DNA of 64,000 nt from Arenicellales bacterium (GTDB lineage: Bacteria; Pseudomonadota; Gammaproteobacteria; Arenicellales; JAJDZL01). The stretch spans positions 2,728,001 to 2,792,000 of the forward strand of contig OY282380.1 in NCBI GenBank assembly GCA_958295885.1. Direction: 5' to 3'. Of this stretch, positions 36,245 to 47,185 are shown piece by piece. Numbering within the stretch: position 1 is the first letter of the stretch; each line of letters starts with the position of its first letter. Below the pieces are notes generated by a model. The model had not been told where the DNA came from. It saw only the letters and a list, made by a program, of their open reading frames with translations, and ran no database searches. The translations under genes and the position numbers were made by a program.

Positions 36245-38104
36245 ATGAACGAGGAAAATGCACTTCATTCGCGATTTGAAAGGAAGGAATGGCCCTTTGG
36301 TTTCGCCTGGTGGATGCCGGCGGTGCTGGTTGCCGCAGTCTTTTCTTTGGCTTCTTTCTGGATTGATCCTTACCTTGCCTACGTCGGCACCTCCTGGGTA
36401 ATATTTGGCCTCCTGGGTCTAAGCCTGGACCTGGTTTGGGGACGTGGAGGACTGCTCAGCCTGGGGCAGACGGCATTTTATGGTGTTGGCGGTTACATCG
36501 GCAGCATCGCCGCAATCAATCTGGCGCCGCTGACAGGCAATACGGTAATTTGGGCATTGCCGTTTGGGGCTGTCACTGGCCTGATCCTGGCCGCCTTTGT
36601 CGGCTGGTTCATCTTCTACGGGCGAATGGGCCCCTTTCAAAGCTGCATTCTGACTTACACATTTACGTTGATTCTCTGGACGGGCTCGATATCCTATACG
36701 ACCAAAATCGGAAATGCAGTGGTCGGAGGAGACAACGGAATGTCGAATATTCCTGGCTTTGTTCTGGATTTTGGAGCAAAGGCTGCTGGGCTGGATCCGA
36801 ATATGATGTTTCTTTTTGTTGTTTTGGTGTCAGCAGTCGTGTTTTTGATCGTTCAGGCGATCGTGCGGCTGCCTTTCGGCCTGATTATCGACTGCATACG
36901 AATTGATTCTGTGAAGACCGAACTGCTGGGATACGACATCCGAAAGTTCCAGCTCGTTCTGTTCATGTTTTCCGGTGCGGTCGCTGGAATTGCAGGCGCC
37001 ATGTTCGGCGCATGGGCAAACTATCTCAACCCTTCCATTTTTAGTGTCTACGAAGCGCTTTTAGTGCCCATCTACGTGCTTGTAGGGGGACTGGGCACGC
37101 TTGTCGGTCCATTCATAGGCGCGCTGACGGTCGGTGGTCTTTCGTTCTGGCTGGGAGGAGGAGCGATTGGAGGACAGACAACGCTCGTCATGGGAATCTG
37201 CCTGATTCTTTTAGTGCTCTTTTTACGAAAAGGCATTGTGGGTGGACTGCAGCTGGCGTACGGCCGATTATTCCGAGGTTCCGCGATGGTGAGCGATGCC
37301 AAAGCCATCGGCTCGGCGGTCCAAATTAATTTTGATCTTCTCGATAATCAGAGAACTGATTCCGCAGATGGTTCAGGGCTGACCCTTCAAACGGTTGATG
37401 TATTGAAAAGTTTCGGTGGCGTAACTCCGGTAGATCATATTTCTCAGACGTTCGAACCAGGCAGAGTCCGGTGCATCATCGGACCGAACGGCGCTGGCAA
37501 AAGTTCCTATTTGAAAACGTGTACGGGAGCGTACAAGCCTGATGCGGGACAGGTCTTGCTGGGCGACAGAGACATTACAAAAATCAGTTCTTTTCAGCGG
37601 GTGAAATTAGGACTCGGCATCAAGATGCAGAAAGCGCAGGTATTCGACGAGCTTACGGTTCAGCAGAACCTCTGGATTGCGGCCTACAGCCAACAGAGAG
37701 ACAGAGAAAAAGCGGATTTTACATCCGACAATATGATGAAGATGCTGGACATGTCCGAACTTGCCGCCCGCCCGGCATCCGCACTTTCCCACGGCGAGCA
37801 GCAGTGGCTGGATATTGGAATGGTGCTGTGCCTGTCTCCAGACGTGATTCTGTTGGATGAGCCGGCGGCAGGAATGACAAAAAATGAAAGGCTGCAGCTT
37901 TCCAAACTGGTGCGCGCACTCGCCAGGACGTCCGCAGTCGTTGTTGTCGAGCATGACATGGATTTCGTGCGAACATTGGATGCGGAAGTCACCGTCCTGC
38001 ACCAGGGAGCAGTGTTTGCCCAAGCTGAAATCGAGGAACTGCAGAAGAACGATCAGGTTCTCGAAATATATCTAGGGAGGCGAAAAAGTGTTCGCGATTT
38101 CTGA
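36245..38104 (+). CDS. Fused ABC permease-ATPase (UrtC-UrtD-like)
   Basis: A 619-aa fusion. Residues about 20-345 are a LivM/UrtC permease (GRGGLLSLGQTAFYGVGGYI; ELLGYDIRKFQLVLFMFSG). A linker of some 30 residues rich in Asp/Ser leads to an ABC ATPase at about 378-615, with Walker A GPNGAGKSS (about 413), signature ALSHGEQQWLDIG and Walker B VILLDEPAAGMT. The SHGEQQWLDIG form is that of UrtD, pointing to urea or amides rather than amino acids. In most systems these are two genes. The frame is unbroken through the linker. It overlaps the UrtE-like gene by 17 bp. Confidence 0.9.
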   Translation: MNEENALHSRFERKEWPFGFAWWMPAVLVAAVFSLASFWIDPYLAYVGTSWVIFGLLGLSLDLVWGRGGLLSLGQTAFYGVGGYIGSIAAINLAPLTGNTVIWALPFGAVTGLILAAFVGWFIFYGRMGPFQSCILTYTFTLILWTGSISYTTKIGNAVVGGDNGMSNIPGFVLDFGAKAAGLDPNMMFLFVVLVSAVVFLIVQAIVRLPFGLIIDCIRIDSVKTELLGYDIRKFQLVLFMFSGAVAGIAGAMFGAWANYLNPSIFSVYEALLVPIYVLVGGLGTLVGPFIGALTVGGLSFWLGGGAIGGQTTLVMGICLILLVLFLRKGIVGGLQLAYGRLFRGSAMVSDAKAIGSAVQINFDLLDNQRTDSADGSGLTLQTVDVLKSFGGVTPVDHISQTFEPGRVRCIIGPNGAGKSSYLKTCTGAYKPDAGQVLLGDRDITKISSFQRVKLGLGIKMQKAQVFDELTVQQNLWIAAYSQQRDREKADFTSDNMMKMLDMSELAARPASALSHGEQQWLDIGMVLCLSPDVILLDEPAAGMTKNERLQLSKLVRALARTSAVVVVEHDMDFVRTLDAEVTVLHQGAVFAQAEIEELQKNDQVLEIYLGRRKSVRDF

Positions 38105-38786
38105 CGCCAAGGGCGGATACAGGAAAACTACAGTGATTTATGACTCGTCACTGACAGTTGGCGAAGCTGAAGTCGTTGCTCTGCTTGGTCGAAACGGCGT
38201 TGGAAAGTCCACGCTCATGAAGTACGCAATGGGGCTCATTGACAGCTTTGGAGGATCGGTGTCAATCAATGGAAAGACGCTGCCGGCGTCCACTTCGAAA
38301 AGAGTCAAAATGGGATTGGGGTATGTTCCTCAGGGACGTTTTGTATTTCCGCGACTGAGCGTTTCCGAAAATATTGCCGCTGCCGCCATAGCCTGCGGGC
38401 ATGACAGAAAAGATTCGATAAATGAGGCCTTTGCTGACTTTCCGATTCTCAGAGAAAAAAAGAATTCCCTGGCGGGAAACCTCAGCGGAGGCCAGCAGCA
38501 GATTCTGTCCATTGCGCGGGCCCTGGCCACGAAGCCCCAGGTTTTTCTTCTCGACGAACCGACCGAAGGGGTACAGCCGACGATCATCGATGAAATCGCG
38601 GTTATTCTACGACGTCTCAACACAGAACGAGGGCTTTCAATTCTCATTGCCGAACAGAACCTTGATTTCTGCCTGTCACTGGCGGAACGCGCTTATATCC
38701 TGAACAATGGAACGATTACTCACGAAACTTCAAAAGAACACCTTCTTACAGACAAAGCGCTGCTTCATGAACTGCTAGGAGTGTAA
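38088..38786 (+). CDS. ABC ATPase, UrtE/LivF type
   Basis: A 232-aa ATPase starting with GTG at 38088 inside the end of the fusion gene. Walker A is GRNGVGKST, Q-loop VPQGRFVFP, signature NLSGGQQQ and Walker B VFLLDEPTEGVQPTIIDEI, a pattern typical of UrtE. It would pair with the ATPase half of the fusion protein to power uptake. Intact. A 65-aa gene follows after 12 bp, so it is in the middle of the operon. Confidence 0.92.
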   Translation: MFAISDAKGGYRKTTVIYDSSLTVGEAEVVALLGRNGVGKSTLMKYAMGLIDSFGGSVSINGKTLPASTSKRVKMGLGYVPQGRFVFPRLSVSENIAAAAIACGHDRKDSINEAFADFPILREKKNSLAGNLSGGQQQILSIARALATKPQVFLLDEPTEGVQPTIIDEIAVILRRLNTERGLSILIAEQNLDFCLSLAERAYILNNGTITHETSKEHLLTDKALLHELLGV

Positions 38787-38798
38787 CGGGAGAACAGA

Positions 38799-38996
38799 AT
38801 GGAAAATTGGACAAAAGAAAATTTGATTGCCTATCGCAGGCAGAAAGGCTGGGAAGTTCTTTCCGATGATCAAATCGATCAGGTCTTGGCGATACTGGTT
38901 GTGGCGGACGAAACTGACCGGTCCTTGGACGAAGTATCGTGGACTGAACCCGACATTCGATTTTCAGTCGCAAGTCCCCGCGGCAAAGAGGGTTAA
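38799..38996 (+). CDS. 65-aa protein between transporter and amidase (AtzG-like?)
   Basis: Starts at ATG 38799 with GGGAG just upstream and ends four bases before the amidase ATG, so it is certainly in the operon. The sequence opens MENWTKENLIAYRRQKGW and is mostly helical and acidic. I do not recognise a family. Small helical proteins encoded directly before amidases (AtzG before AtzE; GatC with GatA) form complexes with the amidase, and size and position agree with such a partner. This is inference from context, not from sequence identity. Confidence 0.6.
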   Translation: MENWTKENLIAYRRQKGWEVLSDDQIDQVLAILVVADETDRSLDEVSWTEPDIRFSVASPRGKEG

Positions 38997-39000
38997 TGAC

Positions 39001-40398
39001 ATGTACGAAGGCGCACTAACTGACCTTGATGTGGTCGAATTACGGAAGTTGATCCACAACCGCGAAGTATCCGCTGCAGATTTGGTTCAGCAGTGCTTGA
39101 GCCGGATAGAGGAGACTCAGGAATCGACAAACGCGTTTGTCGCCATCAGTGCTGAATGGGGGCTGCAACAGGCTCAGGCCTGCGATATGCAGGCGGTAAA
39201 TGGACAGTTTGCCGGTCCGCTGCATGGCATCCCCGTCGCAGTAAAAGACAATTACTACACCGCCGATTTTCCGACAACAGCCTGTTCGGAAGTTCACAAA
39301 GGCAAACCGAACGGCACCGATTCCACGGTCGTTTCCAAGCTTCGCGCCGCCGGTGCGGTCATCATCGGAAAAACGAACATGCACGAATGGGCATACGGCG
39401 CAACGAACGAAGTTTCTTCATTTGGGAAGGCCCGCAATCCGTGGAACAACGATCACATCACCGGCGGTTCCAGCGGCGGTTCAGGCGCAGCCCTGGCGGC
39501 GAGAATGGTTCCTGCTGCCTTGGGAAGCGATACGGGAGGTTCTGTACGGATTCCCTCGGCGGCGTGTGGCGTATGCGGCCTGAAACCGACCTTTGGGCGG
39601 GTCAGTCGAGCTGGAATTCTTCCATTGTCCTGGACGCTCGACACCGCGGGACCCATGGCGCGGTCTGCTCGGGACCTCGGTCTTTTGCTGGAAGTCATGT
39701 CCGGAGAAGATCCCAGAGACCCAACAACACGCGGCATAAGCCCTTACAGTCAGGTTGAGCGACTTGGCCATCGGGTTCGAATTGCCGTTCTTCGCAGCGA
39801 CGAACTTGCTTGCGACAGCGCCGTTGCCGCCGCCAATGAAGAAGCTTTAAAAATTCTGGAAGGTGATGGAGCGATGATTAATGAGGTCTCAATCCCAGGT
39901 CTGAGCACTGGATTTGGAGCATGGAAAACCATTCTTCATAGCGAGGCAGCCACATATCATGCACGATTCCTTTCGGAATGCCCCGAAAAGTATTCTGACA
40001 ATGTCAGAGTGCAGATCGAGGCGGGAAGATGTCTGTCCGCACCCAGTTACCTGAAGGCCCAGCAGTATCGTACGTTGCTGAATCAAAAAATCGGTGCAAT
40101 ACTGGAGCGCCATGACATGATCGCAATGCCGACTCTGCCGGTAACGGCCCCTCGGATTGGAGAGCACATGCTGAAAGTGAATGGCAGTTCGATCACCTCC
40201 CAAGATGCGATGACGTCCATCGCGTGGATCGCCAATTCCTGTGGACTGCCTGCAGTTTCGATCCCATGCGGGCGCGATGACGCAGGGCTTCCAATTGGCC
40301 TGATGCTGGTTGGCGCCGCTTTTTTGGAAAGTCAGATTATTGCTGTTGCAGACCGATTTCAGAAATTAACGAAGTGGCACGAAATGAAACCCGTATAG
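39001..40398 (+). CDS. Amidase-signature family amidohydrolase
   Basis: A 465-aa amidase-signature enzyme. The Ser-cisSer-Lys triad is complete: K82 in VAVKDN, S157 in GGSSGGS and S181 in DTGGSVRIPS, with the 24-residue spacing between the two serines seen in characterised members. The start is ATG 39001; the longer frame from 38827 overlaps the small upstream gene. It hydrolyses an amide to acid and ammonia in the cytoplasm. With an amide-type ABC transporter and AmiCR around it, its substrate is probably a small imported amide, giving nitrogen. GatA is less likely since gatB and gatC are absent. Confidence 0.9.
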   Translation: MYEGALTDLDVVELRKLIHNREVSAADLVQQCLSRIEETQESTNAFVAISAEWGLQQAQACDMQAVNGQFAGPLHGIPVAVKDNYYTADFPTTACSEVHKGKPNGTDSTVVSKLRAAGAVIIGKTNMHEWAYGATNEVSSFGKARNPWNNDHITGGSSGGSGAALAARMVPAALGSDTGGSVRIPSAACGVCGLKPTFGRVSRAGILPLSWTLDTAGPMARSARDLGLLLEVMSGEDPRDPTTRGISPYSQVERLGHRVRIAVLRSDELACDSAVAAANEEALKILEGDGAMINEVSIPGLSTGFGAWKTILHSEAATYHARFLSECPEKYSDNVRVQIEAGRCLSAPSYLKAQQYRTLLNQKIGAILERHDMIAMPTLPVTAPRIGEHMLKVNGSSITSQDAMTSIAWIANSCGLPAVSIPCGRDDAGLPIGLMLVGAAFLESQIIAVADRFQKLTKWHEMKPV

Positions 40399-40444
40399 TA
40401 TCCTTTCACGAGCAATAAGTTTAAATTCACTCAAAAAGTCTCGC

Positions 40445-41602
40445 ATGATCACGAACAGAAGCAGCATTCATTTCGGAAACGATTCTCAGATTTCCATCGG
40501 TGTGCTTTTTTCACAAAACGGCCCGATGGCAGTTACCGAAAAGGCACACTTGAAAGGCACTTTGATGGCGGTCGATGAGATTAATGAGAATGGCGGCATT
40601 GGCGGGCTGCTCCTGAACCCAATTGTGGAAGACCCGAAGTCAGACCCAGCCATTTACCGGGAACTGGCGAAGAAACTGCTCACTCAGGATCAGGTGTCGG
40701 TGATCTTTGGATGCTGCGCTTCCGCCAACCGCAAAGCCCTGCTCCCAATTGTCGAACGACACGGAGTCCTGCTCATTTATCCATCATTTTATGAGGGGTT
40801 TGAGTATTCCCCCAACATTGTGTACGCAGGCGCGACACCCAATCAAACGGTTGTCCCGCTCGTAGAATTTCTTTTTAGAAATTACGGGAAGAAATTTGCC
40901 CTCGTGGGCTCGAATTACATCTTTCCCCATGAGATCAACAGAATCGTAAAGGAATTTCTGATTGAGAGCTACGGCGTTGCCACCACTGAGATCTATCTGC
41001 CCATGGGCGCCCATGAAGAACTCTTTTCCATTACTGCCGAGAAGCTGGCTGAATCCGGTTCGAACGCAATTCTGTCGACCGTTGTAGGAAATGATACTGC
41101 AAAGCTGTACGAGGCCTGCCATCGCAAGGGCATTGACCCGAAGGTATGTCCAATCGCCAGCCTGACGACGAGCGAGAGCGAACTATCGTGCATGAGTGCT
41201 GATTCCCGAGCGGGACACATCACTGCGCTGCCGTATTTTCAGTCCATTGATACAAAAGCAAACCGCGAGTTTCTTAACCGCTACGAATCGAAATTTGGAC
41301 CCGACGATCTGCCATGCGTATACTCGGAAACGACGTATTCACAGGTTCGTGTGCTGGCTCGGGCCCTGGGGCAGATCAACAGTCAGTCGCCCGAGCTGTT
41401 GTTGAGCATGATTCAAGGCGCACAATTTGAAGCGCCTCAAGGAAGGATCAAGATAGACCCGGACAACAATCACGTTTACGTTACGCCTCGTATCGGACGG
41501 TCCACGACAAATGGTACTTTTGAGGTGGTCTGGCAAGCTCCAGAGCCTGTAAAACCGGATCCATATCTGGTCGCTTATGACAGAACCATTGTTACAATCT
41601 AA
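40445..41602 (+). CDS. amiC: AmiC-like amide sensor
   Basis: A 385-aa protein with the type I periplasmic-binding fold but no signal peptide, so cytoplasmic. It opens with ISIGVLFSQNGPMAVTEKAHL and contains IFGCCASANRKALLPIV and LIYPSFYEGFEYSPNIVY, as in AmiC, the amide-sensing negative regulator of aliphatic amidase operons. AmiC binds AmiR when no amide is present. It is encoded 46 bp after the amidase and 34 bp before amiR. The close similarity in fold to the operon's UrtA-like binding protein explains the shared origin. Confidence 0.85.
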   Translation: MITNRSSIHFGNDSQISIGVLFSQNGPMAVTEKAHLKGTLMAVDEINENGGIGGLLLNPIVEDPKSDPAIYRELAKKLLTQDQVSVIFGCCASANRKALLPIVERHGVLLIYPSFYEGFEYSPNIVYAGATPNQTVVPLVEFLFRNYGKKFALVGSNYIFPHEINRIVKEFLIESYGVATTEIYLPMGAHEELFSITAEKLAESGSNAILSTVVGNDTAKLYEACHRKGIDPKVCPIASLTTSESELSCMSADSRAGHITALPYFQSIDTKANREFLNRYESKFGPDDLPCVYSETTYSQVRVLARALGQINSQSPELLLSMIQGAQFEAPQGRIKIDPDNNHVYVTPRIGRSTTNGTFEVVWQAPEPVKPDPYLVAYDRTIVTI

Positions 41603-41636
41603 TTGATATTAAGCAGGTATCAATAAGGACCCACCA

Positions 41637-42230
41637 ATGACTGAAAATGATCGGCTCATCCGAGACGTTCGAAATACAAAAGTTGTCGTATTTCATCCGA
41701 TTGACGAAGATCAGAAAATACTTTCACTCCAGCTGCGAAGAATCGGCTGTCGCGTCAGTGAAGTGTGGCCGTTTCGGGAAGCTGTGCTGAGAGGAGCGGA
41801 CGCCGTCTTTTTCCCGGCGGACCCCAGTCAGTCCGACAGCCTCGGGGATTTAAGTGACTGGCACCAGTCGGCGTTGATTGCGATCATTTCTTACGAGAAC
41901 CCACTCATTCTGCAATCGATTACGAATATTGGTGTTCACGGTGTGATAACCAAACCGATTCGACCGATCGGGGTATTGGCCAATTTGCTCACGGCCTTAT
42001 CGATCTACAAGTATGAGGGGAGGCTGAATGCACGGATCGCAAAACTGGACGAGACGCTTAAGGCGCGCCGACTCGTCGAAAGAGCGACGCGGATCTTAGC
42101 CGAACATCAGAAAATTACGGTAGATAATGCGTACGCTCTTATAAGAACAGAAGCAATGAACAAGCAGGTTACGATTTCTGAAATGGCCAGCTCAATCATC
42201 AATGCCGACAAGATTTTCAACAAACGATGA
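41637..42230 (+). CDS. amiR: AmiR-like ANTAR antiterminator
   Basis: A 197-aa protein. Residues about 12-125 form a response-regulator-like pseudo-receiver (VVVFHPIDEDQKILSLQLRRIGCRV, then GVITKPIRPIGVLANLLTAL) lacking the usual phosphate site. A coiled-coil of about 25 residues (RLNARIAKLDETLKARR) and a C-terminal ANTAR domain (ERATRILAEHQKITVDNAYALIRTEAM) follow. ANTAR domains bind paired RNA hairpins and prevent transcription termination. Its likely target is the terminator at 33789-33842 at the head of this operon. It is the last gene, followed by convergent fghA. Confidence 0.88.
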   Translation: MTENDRLIRDVRNTKVVVFHPIDEDQKILSLQLRRIGCRVSEVWPFREAVLRGADAVFFPADPSQSDSLGDLSDWHQSALIAIISYENPLILQSITNIGVHGVITKPIRPIGVLANLLTALSIYKYEGRLNARIAKLDETLKARRLVERATRILAEHQKITVDNAYALIRTEAMNKQVTISEMASSIINADKIFNKR

Positions 42231-42562
42231 CTTCTGCGCTTCGGCTGCCAGCCGATCACCGTACGAAGCCGAATAGGATTCCTCGAGCACAGCCGAATCA
42301 GATTGACATCGCCACAGTCCAAATAAATTTATTGTCCTGATTCAGCTGGCACTCGCATATTTGTCGCCGGCACTTCCTGCCGCCGACCGCAGCATATGCC
42401 TTGTCTGGAGCTATAAAGACGTTCGATGCTGCAGTCAGCGCCCTATTCAAAGACCAGGACTGAAATTCGAGCTTCAGAACATAATATTAGCTGTTCGGCG
42501 AAAATATTTTTCTGGTTCAGGTTCTCCTGAATCTGCATTGCGATAAATCCTGAACGGGGATG
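42231..42562. other. Convergent intergenic region amiR/fghA
   Basis: 330 bp between convergent genes. TTCGGCT and AGCCGAA near 42240-42275 could form a 7-bp stem serving transcripts from either side, but no T-run is present. Confidence 0.4.
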
Positions 42563-43396
42563 CTATCCAAGTTTGGAAGCATGGAATGTAATGTGATCTT
42601 CAATAAAACTCGCGATGAAAAAATAACTGTGATCATACCCCGGCTGCATGCGCAGCTGCAGTTCTTGGCCGGTCTCGACACAGACAGACGACAACAGCTC
42701 AGGCTTTAACTGCTCTTGCAGGAAGTTGTCGGCCTCACCCTGGTCTACGAGAATTTCACCGCTGCGGCATCCGCTCCTGATGAGCTCGACCGTATCGTAC
42801 TGAGCCCAGGCGGAATCATCGTCACCCAAATATCCCCTCAGCGCTTTCTGCCCCCATGGGCACTCAGTTGGCGCACAAATCGGGGCAAAAGCTGATATGG
42901 AGCGATAGAGGTCTGGATTTTTCAATCCGACAGTCAACGCTCCATGTCCTCCCATCGAATGTCCGGTAATCCCCTGTCGAGTGAGGTCGACAGGAAAGGT
43001 TTCGCTGACAATATCCTGAAGTTCCTGTGTGACATAAGAGTACATGCGGTAATTCACATTCCAAGGAGACTGGGTGGCATCGAGATAGAAACCGGCGCCT
43101 GTGCCAAAATCATAGCTCTCATCCTCCCCTTCAATTCCTGCTCCTCGGGGACTGGTATCCGGAACAATCAGAATCATGCCGTTTTGTGCGGCATGATTCT
43201 GTGCTCCGGCCTTGACGGTAAAATTCTCTTCAGTACAGGTCAATCCCGACAGAAACCACAAAACAGGATGCTTTCCCTTTGAGGCCGCGGGCGGCTGATA
43301 CACCGAAAACTGCATCGGAGTATTGGTGCATTGGGAGTCGTGTCGATATACCCCTTGTACGCCGCCGAAGCAGCGGTGCTCACTGACAATTTCCAT
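42563..43396 (-). CDS. fghA: S-formylglutathione hydrolase
   Basis: A 277-aa esterase-D-type serine hydrolase. The nucleophile is S147 in GHSMGG; Asp in VDQGEADNFL (near 223) and His in GYDHSYFF (near 256) complete the triad, and SGLTCTEENF near 50-60 is the family motif of the oxyanion side. It cleaves S-formylglutathione into formate and glutathione, the last step of glutathione-dependent formaldehyde removal. It lies 7 bp downstream of adhC in the same operon. Intact. Confidence 0.95.
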   Translation of the reverse strand: MEIVSEHRCFGGVQGVYRHDSQCTNTPMQFSVYQPPAASKGKHPVLWFLSGLTCTEENFTVKAGAQNHAAQNGMILIVPDTSPRGAGIEGEDESYDFGTGAGFYLDATQSPWNVNYRMYSYVTQELQDIVSETFPVDLTRQGITGHSMGGHGALTVGLKNPDLYRSISAFAPICAPTECPWGQKALRGYLGDDDSAWAQYDTVELIRSGCRSGEILVDQGEADNFLQEQLKPELLSSVCVETGQELQLRMQPGYDHSYFFIASFIEDHITFHASKLG

Positions 43397-43403
43397 AGTC
43401 CGC

Positions 43404-44567
<1,164 letters not shown>

Positions 44568-45033
44568 CTGAATGCTCTGCAATATTCTGATTCAGTCAGA
44601 ACAATTTTACGGGTTGAATGATTCCTCTGACAAAATTTGTACGATAATTTGCTTCGGTTCCATTGAGTCGCCAATGGGCGCGGGGAAATGGCAATGCAGC
44701 TGCTTCTGTACGAAATTCGTGAATCCATCCTAAATGCCGCTGCGATGGTTAACGCCGGCATTGAGCAGCTGGTCATTTCATATTCGAGCGCTCAGCTGCG
44801 GCAAATTCCTGAACGCCTGATGTAATCCTCTTCTCAAGTTTTCCAAAACGAGCGTCCGACGGGAAAAACTTGATTCCTGTTCGGTTGAATCTGATGAAGG
44901 CCATATTGACAGTGAAAAGTCTTTTTTTCAGTGTTCGTCTTCTGATCTCGTGCCGCGCTCGCGCCAGTCATGAGTTACTCACGCTGTCAAGTTTCAGTTC
45001 CAGATTTTCCGAAACAACAAATCCGAATGTTTT
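44568..45033. other. No clear gene; one short ORF
   Basis: About 470 bp between adhC and the fic relic. A 45-codon frame at 44688-44825 (MAMQLLLYEIRESILNAAAM) has no recognised family and may be a fragment. Confidence 0.4.
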
Positions 45034-46085
45034 TCAGTCGAGATTCTTGAGTTCGAGCAGCTGAAAGTCTGCCAACTTCATCAGGTCACTTCGAGCGGTC
45101 GCATATGCGCAGGCATGACTCGTTTGGTGTGACCGAATCGTATAAGCATGATTGGGATGCCGCAAAGCATGACCGAGCAGAGCGAGCTGCCTGTAGTTCA
45201 GTGGCATTCCGTTCAGTTTTGATTCGATTCGGCGAATTTCATTCTGTTGATTCTCCATATATTTCTCCAGTTGGTCGATCGCCCTGCAGATTACGTTCAA
45301 TTGATGATGCAGAAAGTACGTAAGATCATTCTCATCGGTTTCTACATATTGAAATGCGTAACCATACTTGGCAGGTGCGCTTTTTATGATCTGGCTGATT
45401 GAAGTGAACGCGAGAATTTCGTAGCCTGACTGCAAAACTGAATGATAAAAAATCGCCCTTGCTACCCTTCCATTCCCATCAGCAAATGGATGGTCATAGC
45501 CGATCATGAAATGCATGACAATTGCTCGCAGGACTGGATGAATCAATTGTCCTCCATTTTCAAGCGATTCATTCTCAAACATGATCAGCATTTTCAGTCT
45601 CTGAGGCAATTGTTCGGCTGGTGGTGGTTTGTGAAAAACTTTTCAATAGCCGTCACCTACATAAACGCGTTTTTCGCCTTCACTTTGAATGTGCCCCGCT
45701 GAATCTGGTTTATCGCAAGATAATTGTTGTAAATCATCTGTTCACTGATATTGCGAGGTTTTCGACCGGACCGCAGCATTGCGCCTGCAGCTTTTCGGGT
45801 TGTCGACGCACCTTCAAGCTGACTGGACGTTATTGCTTCTTCAATGAGCGATGAAATCAGACATCGGTTCTTGTCGACTTCGCTTTGCATTGTGGAACCC
45901 TTGCCGAAATCTCGCTGCGATTTGCGGTCGATGACGTGAAGACCTCTCAAAATCTCGTCTGTCAGCACAAAATTGAACTGGTTGTCGTTTTTGTCAATAA
46001 AAGGCAGCATTCTGCGCGCGGTCCTTCTGTTGAACTTTATCGCCAGCCACCACTGTTCCACACTGAACCCATCAGGTGGTTGCAT
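45034..46085 (-). pseudogene. Fic-family protein (class II), deleted and frameshifted
   Basis: The N-terminal part (46085-45657) has the inhibitory helix motif TSSQLEGA (S-x3-E-G), which places it in class II Fic proteins. The C-terminal part (45609-45034) has the active-site motif HPFADGNGRVAR. Between them the DNA reads VFHKPPPAEQLPQRL after a TGA at 45643-45645, but the roughly 30-50 residues normally linking the halves are missing. So a deletion plus a stop has broken the gene. Fic enzymes add AMP to target proteins. Both key motifs remain, which makes the decay recent. Confidence 0.85.
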
Positions 46086-47185
46086 ATTTCTAAATTTGTC
46101 CCAGTGATAGTAATTATTAAGGTATCTGATTTAGCAATTTCAATAGACTCGGCCAGATTTCAGGGAATTGCCCGTGTTTTTCCAGCAAGTTGCTGAACTT
46201 TGGTGCGTTGGGAACTTTTCGCATTGTTACAAAAAATGGCTGGTATATGAATGGGCCGATATCCGGAACAATTGATGGGTTGAGTGAATGTGTTCTGTGA
46301 ATTCTTCCAAATTACCGCATCAGTAAATTCTTGTTTTAAAAATTCTGAACATAATTGATAGTTATTACACTGATTCTTCAGGCGATGACCGGTCAATCCG
46401 AATTCGTCACTTGCGAGGTTTGACCGATCGAGCCTCAAAATGCTGCGCGTTCAAATCTGGCCATGCGGAACGTCTGCCATTGACTGTCAATACATATTTA
46501 GTCCGTCCGTTCTTCTCGCCGTGACGATCGCGCTGGAAAATCTAAAACGAAAGTACTACTGATTGAAATGCCACAGAGAGTGCTTGGATCAGATCTTGGG
46601 TCACAGGACGGCGGTTCATTTGGTCGCTCAGCCTGAACGCTGCCCGGCTTGGTATTCGGTGGGCGAGGAGATGAGTGAACCTTGGCAAGGTGAACGACCG
46701 CGAGCCCGATGCGGAATCTCGATTGTTCAACGAACAACCGACATCATCTGTTCTGGATCTTAACGGATTCCAAGCCACTTTCCGACTTGCAACCGCAACT
46801 GTATCCGATCGCAGTTCTGCTGCACGATCATATTCCTGCCGACCACATTTGCAGTTTCCGTCAGATCGTTACAAATCTCATAAAGCGAGTTGATGGCGCC
46901 GCCGTTGCGGTTAATTCGATACAAAACTATGTTATAGTTATGATTTTACCGATTGAGGTTACTTGAACGATATTGTGAATGACAGTTTTTCAGCAGCCCC
47001 GGCTAAAAGTCGCTGGGTTTGTGTGAGTGCCCGGTTAAAGTTGGCGCACCCTTCGAATAAATGTCGGCAGCAGGAGACTCAAGGGAACATTCATAGTACC
47101 GAACGAGCAGGCAGAAGAATCTCAGCCTTGACAAGTACCCAACCACAACGACACATCTTTATGAATTCCAGTTGGAGGACTCAAT
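46086..47185. other. 1.1 kb without a recognised gene
   Basis: Mixed sequence between the fic relic and the liv-type binding protein. Some frames near 46500-46960 have codon-like composition (LQPQLYPIAVLLHDHIPADH), but I cannot assign them. The right 200 bp should contain the promoter of the transporter operon; GGAGG lies just before the 47186 start. Confidence 0.45.

Noticed and set aside
39001..40398. GatA subunit of tRNA amidotransferase
   Set aside because: No gatB or gatC nearby, and the gene is embedded in an amide uptake operon with AmiC/AmiR.
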